A DNA stretch of 31,583 nt from a virus. The stretch lies in the IMG/VR virus record IMGVR_UViG_3300031566_013099, positions 1 through 31,583 of that record. One strand, given 5' to 3'. The position numbers and the translations under genes are program-made. Positions 28,559 through 31,583 of the stretch are shown here, one piece after another. Within the stretch, counting starts at the first letter, position 1. Each line of letters begins with the position of its first letter. Under the pieces are notes generated by a model, which was not told where the DNA came from, did no database searches, and saw only the letters and a list, made by a program, of their open reading frames with translations.

Positions 28559-28829
28559 AAACCAGATAGTCTCGGTCGAAATGACAGCAGTCAAAAGAAT
28601 GGAGCTGGACAGGCAAATCTCCGAGGCAATGAAGGCAAAGGGCTGCGCCAACGGAGAATATAACAAGCTCGGATTAGGCTTTGAGCTGCCCGAAGGCTGG
28701 CCGGTCGATAAGGACTCCGAGATAACCATGGCTCAGCTTATTGTCCTTGCCCAAAAGCTCGATTTAAAAATAGTGATAAATGACTTGTGTATGATGCCGC
28801 GAAGAAAAAATGACAGCAATAGCGGATGA
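28548..28829 (+). CDS. Small early phage protein, unknown
   Basis: 93 residues from the ATG at 28548. Features: VSVEMTAVKRMELDRQISEA helix, GEYNKLGLGFELPEGWPVDK, and a C-terminal helix-strand (MAQLIVLAQKLDLKIVIND). It overlaps both neighbours. Function is unknown. Confidence 0.5.
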   Translation: MSSENQIVSVEMTAVKRMELDRQISEAMKAKGCANGEYNKLGLGFELPEGWPVDKDSEITMAQLIVLAQKLDLKIVINDLCMMPRRKNDSNSG

Positions 28830-29127
28830 TTACGAGTACGAGGAGCGGGCGGCGATACGGCGCTTCGATGCCGGTATCGACGAGCTCGAGGCGAACCAGC
28901 TTGCCCTGCTGGACTTAAAAGACAGACGAGAAGAAAAACAAAAACCGCCGGAACAGGAACCGCCGGCTGAGCTGCCGGCTGATAAGAAAGAGGCGATGGA
29001 AGTTTTAAGAGGCCAGGCTCACAAGCTCGGCGATGAGATGAAAAAAGAAGAAGATGAAAAAAAACAGTCACTGTTCGTTCAGTGGCTCGAAGTGCAAAAC
29101 AAAATCATAGAATTAAGGAAGCAGTAA
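28810..29127 (+). CDS. Charged coiled-coil protein, unknown
   Basis: 105 residues, highly charged. It has an N-terminal acidic helix (YEYEERAAIRRFDAGIDELE), a Pro/Glu linker (KPPEQEPPAELPADKK), and a C-terminal coiled coil (DEMKKEEDEKKQSLFVQWLE). It overlaps the upstream gene by 20 bp and lies 1 bp before the first fibre-type gene. It may be the last early gene or an assembly helper for the fibres. Confidence 0.5.
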   Translation: MTAIADDYEYEERAAIRRFDAGIDELEANQLALLDLKDRREEKQKPPEQEPPAELPADKKEAMEVLRGQAHKLGDEMKKEEDEKKQSLFVQWLEVQNKIIELRKQ

Positions 29128-29128
29128 A

Positions 29129-29923
29129 ATGACAAGAGAAGGATACACGGCGGGAACCGAGATGGAAGGCGGCTATCCGGCCGAGGCCGATATGCTCGCC
29201 GACATTAAGAACTTCGGCATCGAGCTTATAACGGACAACAACCCCAATTGTATGATAGATTATGTAAAATTTGCCTGGGGTATAGTCAATTCCTTATCCT
29301 GGGCCGGGGCGCTGGGGGTGTACTGCACGACAACTACAACGTTTAACGTGCGAGGCGGCAAATACCTTTATAAAGGCGAGGTCAAGACCTATACGCCAGG
29401 CGCTAACGTCAACCCAACCGATAACGATATGACCTATGTCTGGCTCAACGGCGATAACACTATCGGCAGCGGCATCGACGGTGATGGCTGGCCGAGCACC
29501 GAGCATATAAAGCTCGCAGAGATTGACGTTGACAGTGACGGCGATATTACCGATGTCCGGGACCTGCGAGGGCAGACTTTTCTTAATTTTGCGGCCGGAA
29601 GGGAAATCGAGGCCCATACCGGAAACGATACGCTCACAATAGCCGAATCGGATAGTATCCATACGAACCTGGGGGCATCAGGGGTGGTTACCCTTACCCT
29701 GCCGGCATCGGCACCGGCGGGGACGGAATTTACCTTTGCAGTACAGGCGGCCCAGGAGCTGCGGGTCGACCCGGGCTCTGCAACAATCAGAGATGACAGC
29801 GGCCAGACGGCCGACAAATATAAATCGGCCGACGCTATAGGTGAGTGTATAACACTGGTTGCCGATTCGAACGGAGACTGGATGACAACAGCAAAGAACG
29901 GTACCTGGACAGAGGAAGGGTAA
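29129..29923 (+). CDS. Putative tail fibre / receptor-binding structural protein
   Basis: 264 residues. A helical N-terminus (about 1-60) is followed by beta-rich sequence: FNVRGGKYLYKGEVKTYTPG, MTYVWLNGDNTIGSG, TEHIKLAEIDVDSDGDITDV, DLRGQTF. The C-terminal GVVTLTLPASAPAGTEFTFA with ITLVADSNGDWMTTAKNG is typical of virion surface or fibre modules. Its location on the early strand, away from the main tail operon, suggests a separate late or host-range block extending right of the window. Confidence 0.6.
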   Translation: MTREGYTAGTEMEGGYPAEADMLADIKNFGIELITDNNPNCMIDYVKFAWGIVNSLSWAGALGVYCTTTTTFNVRGGKYLYKGEVKTYTPGANVNPTDNDMTYVWLNGDNTIGSGIDGDGWPSTEHIKLAEIDVDSDGDITDVRDLRGQTFLNFAAGREIEAHTGNDTLTIAESDSIHTNLGASGVVTLTLPASAPAGTEFTFAVQAAQELRVDPGSATIRDDSGQTADKYKSADAIGECITLVADSNGDWMTTAKNGTWTEEG

Positions 29924-29926
29924 AAA

Positions 29927-31234
29927 ATGGCAGCAACATCGCCGGGCTGGAAAAAATTAGCATTGTATATGAAGCTGAACGATAACGCTGCGTCCCCTGT
30001 CGTTATCAATGAGGTCGGCGACAACGGTGAGTTGCACGGCGGCGAAGAGAATAGTTATACTTCGGAAATTGCCTGTGCAAGCGGCAATCCACCGTATCTT
30101 AACGGTGCTTTTTATTTTGAGCCGGAAGGGAACTATTATATTGTCGTCCCCGACAGTGCAGCCCTGTCAATTACAGGCGACTTAACCATTGCCTTCACGA
30201 TGAAACGGAATGGTGATAATTCCCATGAAAGCTTGATATGCAAGGGTATAACAGATGGTCAGCGAAGCTATTCTGTATCTTCAATGGATAGTGGACGATT
30301 GTTGTTTTATATCACGCCCAATGGAACACAGGCGAGCCGACAGTATTGTATAACCGGCGATGTACTGGCTGATAGCAGTTGGCAGCGAATAGTAGTTACT
30401 TATGATGCCGATGGTGCTGGCGGTAATGGGCTAGTAAAATGTTATATCGATGGAGTTGAAAAGACATTTACGCCGAGCGGCACAATTCCGAGTTCAATCC
30501 ACGATTCTACAGAGGATTTATATATAGCAAAAGGACTAAACGACTATTTGGCAGGTAAGCTCGATAATATAATCATAGATGCCAAGGTCTGGATGCAGGA
30601 AAATGTTAATTGGGATTGGAACGACGGCAATTGCCGGGAACTGGGACATTATCACAGGGTCTATCGCGGCCAGGACGGCATAATGGACTACGACAACGTC
30701 CAGGCCGTGATGGACATCGATGATTCGCAGGTACAGGTAAACGGCCAGGAGCTGCCGGCAAATACGATATGGCATTACATCCGCCGACAGGTAAGCGGCT
30801 GCGGCTTAGAGAGCGAGGATTCGCCCACCCTCATAATAACAATCGATGAAAACGGGGACATGGTGGGCAGCACGCCGAATCCGCCGGATGACTTAACACT
30901 CGAAAAATTGGCCGGGGCGAAATTTAAGCTACAATGGCGATATACGCCGACAGGCGAAGAGATTGAGCCGACAGGATTCAGGGTCTATATAGATTCGGGA
31001 GATGGATTCAACTTCGAGAGCCCTGCCGATACGGTCCCTTACATGCTGGGGCGCAACGGCGAGTTTAACTGGACTTCGGATGAATTAGTTGATGGCCAGA
31101 TGTATCGTTTTTGCGTTCGCAGCTATCGCGAAGCAGCCGGCGAATCCCAGAACACCAATTACGTTGCTGACTTTGCAGATTCACAGGGGCCTGATGCGAT
31201 TACAGGATTGCGGATAAGCTATCAGGAGGCTTGA
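29927..31234 (+). CDS. LamG-like / Fn3-like virion adhesin
   Basis: 435 residues. Residues 1-220 form a LamG/concanavalin-like jelly roll (ALYMKLNDNAASPVVINEVG; FYFEPEGNYYIVVPDSAALS; WQRIVVTYDADGAGGNGLVK; LAGKLDNIIIDAKVW), a fold that commonly binds glycans. A middle linker follows, then an Fn3-like domain at about 325-435 (PNPPDDLTLEKLAGAKFKLQ, FRVYIDSGDG, YRFCVRSYREAAGESQNTNY). This is a receptor-binding or adhesin design. It follows the fibre-type gene by 3 bp. The ligand is not predictable. Confidence 0.65.
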   Translation: MAATSPGWKKLALYMKLNDNAASPVVINEVGDNGELHGGEENSYTSEIACASGNPPYLNGAFYFEPEGNYYIVVPDSAALSITGDLTIAFTMKRNGDNSHESLICKGITDGQRSYSVSSMDSGRLLFYITPNGTQASRQYCITGDVLADSSWQRIVVTYDADGAGGNGLVKCYIDGVEKTFTPSGTIPSSIHDSTEDLYIAKGLNDYLAGKLDNIIIDAKVWMQENVNWDWNDGNCRELGHYHRVYRGQDGIMDYDNVQAVMDIDDSQVQVNGQELPANTIWHYIRRQVSGCGLESEDSPTLIITIDENGDMVGSTPNPPDDLTLEKLAGAKFKLQWRYTPTGEEIEPTGFRVYIDSGDGFNFESPADTVPYMLGRNGEFNWTSDELVDGQMYRFCVRSYREAAGESQNTNYVADFADSQGPDAITGLRISYQEA

Positions 31235-31235
31235 T

Positions 31236-31583
31236 TTGGGATTAGACGACAAAATCAAACAGATAAGTGTTGCAGCCAAAAACGAACAGCTGCAGTCGCC
31301 CGAGAGCGTGCAGAAAACCAAAGCCGTCAGGTACTCCGGGCTTGCCAGAAAGGCCTACTGTAAAACCGATGCACCGGAAGATACGAAGATTGTTTGTTAT
31401 CTTGACACCGATGAGACGGGCGAAGAAGTTGACGTATATCCCAACGTCCACGGTGGCCACAATCTCGACAAAGTTGTCCCACGATTGAAAGACGGCTTGA
31501 TGATGTGGGCTGTGTGGGATGCCGTTGACAGTAAGTGGCGGACGTTGGATTGGTTTAATGTCAGCAGGGACTGTGAAGAATGG
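31236..31583 (+). CDS. Partial fibre-block protein, TTG start, runs off window
   Basis: 116 codons remain open to the window edge. A TTG at 31236 is used because AGGAGG ends 7 nt upstream and the sequence MGLDDKIKQISVAAKNEQLQ begins naturally there. Later segments include IVCYLDTDETGEEVDVYPNV and MMWAVWDAVDSKWRTLDWFN, beta-rich and aromatic. It is probably another virion-surface or fibre-associated protein. No family is recognised. Confidence 0.55.
   Translation, partial: MGLDDKIKQISVAAKNEQLQSPESVQKTKAVRYSGLARKAYCKTDAPEDTKIVCYLDTDETGEEVDVYPNVHGGHNLDKVVPRLKDGLMMWAVWDAVDSKWRTLDWFNVSRDCEEW

Noticed and set aside
29434-30024. 196-codon minus-strand ORF in the fibre region
   Set aside because: It is antisense to the fibre and LamG genes, is Ser-rich, and has no ribosome binding site consistent with its neighbours.

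Overview
The window joins a short piece of bacterial chromosome (1 to about 1150: rplK and nusG on the minus strand) to a large, incomplete transposable (Mu-like) prophage that fills the rest and runs off the right edge. The host is probably a planctomycete of the Phycisphaerae type. This is a weak inference from protein style, such as the CPNC/CLKC zinc ribbon with membrane helices at 20597-20974, and no rRNA is present to test it.

Phage layout. The terminus lies just upstream of nusG (about 1136-1158) and is followed by several copies of a GGCACAAAC-type repeat that could be transposase end sites. The minus strand then carries, in transcription order from about 21361 down to 1634: a possible regulator, a zinc-ribbon membrane protein, a lipoprotein and small membrane proteins, Mu gp26/gp27/gp28-like packaging genes, a portal fused to a MuF domain, an HK97-type protease and major capsid protein, head-tail connectors, and a siphovirus-like tail set (tube, tape measure, Dit-like, hub-like). 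A D12-class adenine methyltransferase sits near the terminus, where Mu has mom. The plus strand from 21520 carries the early block: an RHH-like protein, endolysin, zinc ribbons, MuA-like DDE transposase, MuB-like ATPase, GemA, Gam and small ORFs. It is followed by receptor-binding or fibre-type genes, the last cut by the window edge. The phage therefore combines Mu replication and packaging with an HK97-like head and probably a non-contractile tail. Its two arms are transcribed divergently.

Structure beyond genes. (1) Arrays of degenerate 7-bp units fill most phage gene junctions, in a fixed order along the transcript: ATTGAA-type units that stop all three frames at the upstream gene's end, then ATCGTAA, then stop-free ATCGAGT units running into the next start codon. 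They also enter coding sequence in frame, where 7 bp becomes a 7-residue repeat. In the portal this gives a near-perfect coiled-coil heptad. (2) Two related minus-strand loci (about 20455-20586 and 21775-21944) each have a near-perfect sigma70 promoter, a GC hairpin, a shared 43-bp segment and a terminal hairpin. They look like a duplicated small RNA placed in the control region. (3) Two genes appear to start at AUA or AUC behind strong Shine-Dalgarno sequences. (4) The early promoter carries an operator-like inverted repeat.
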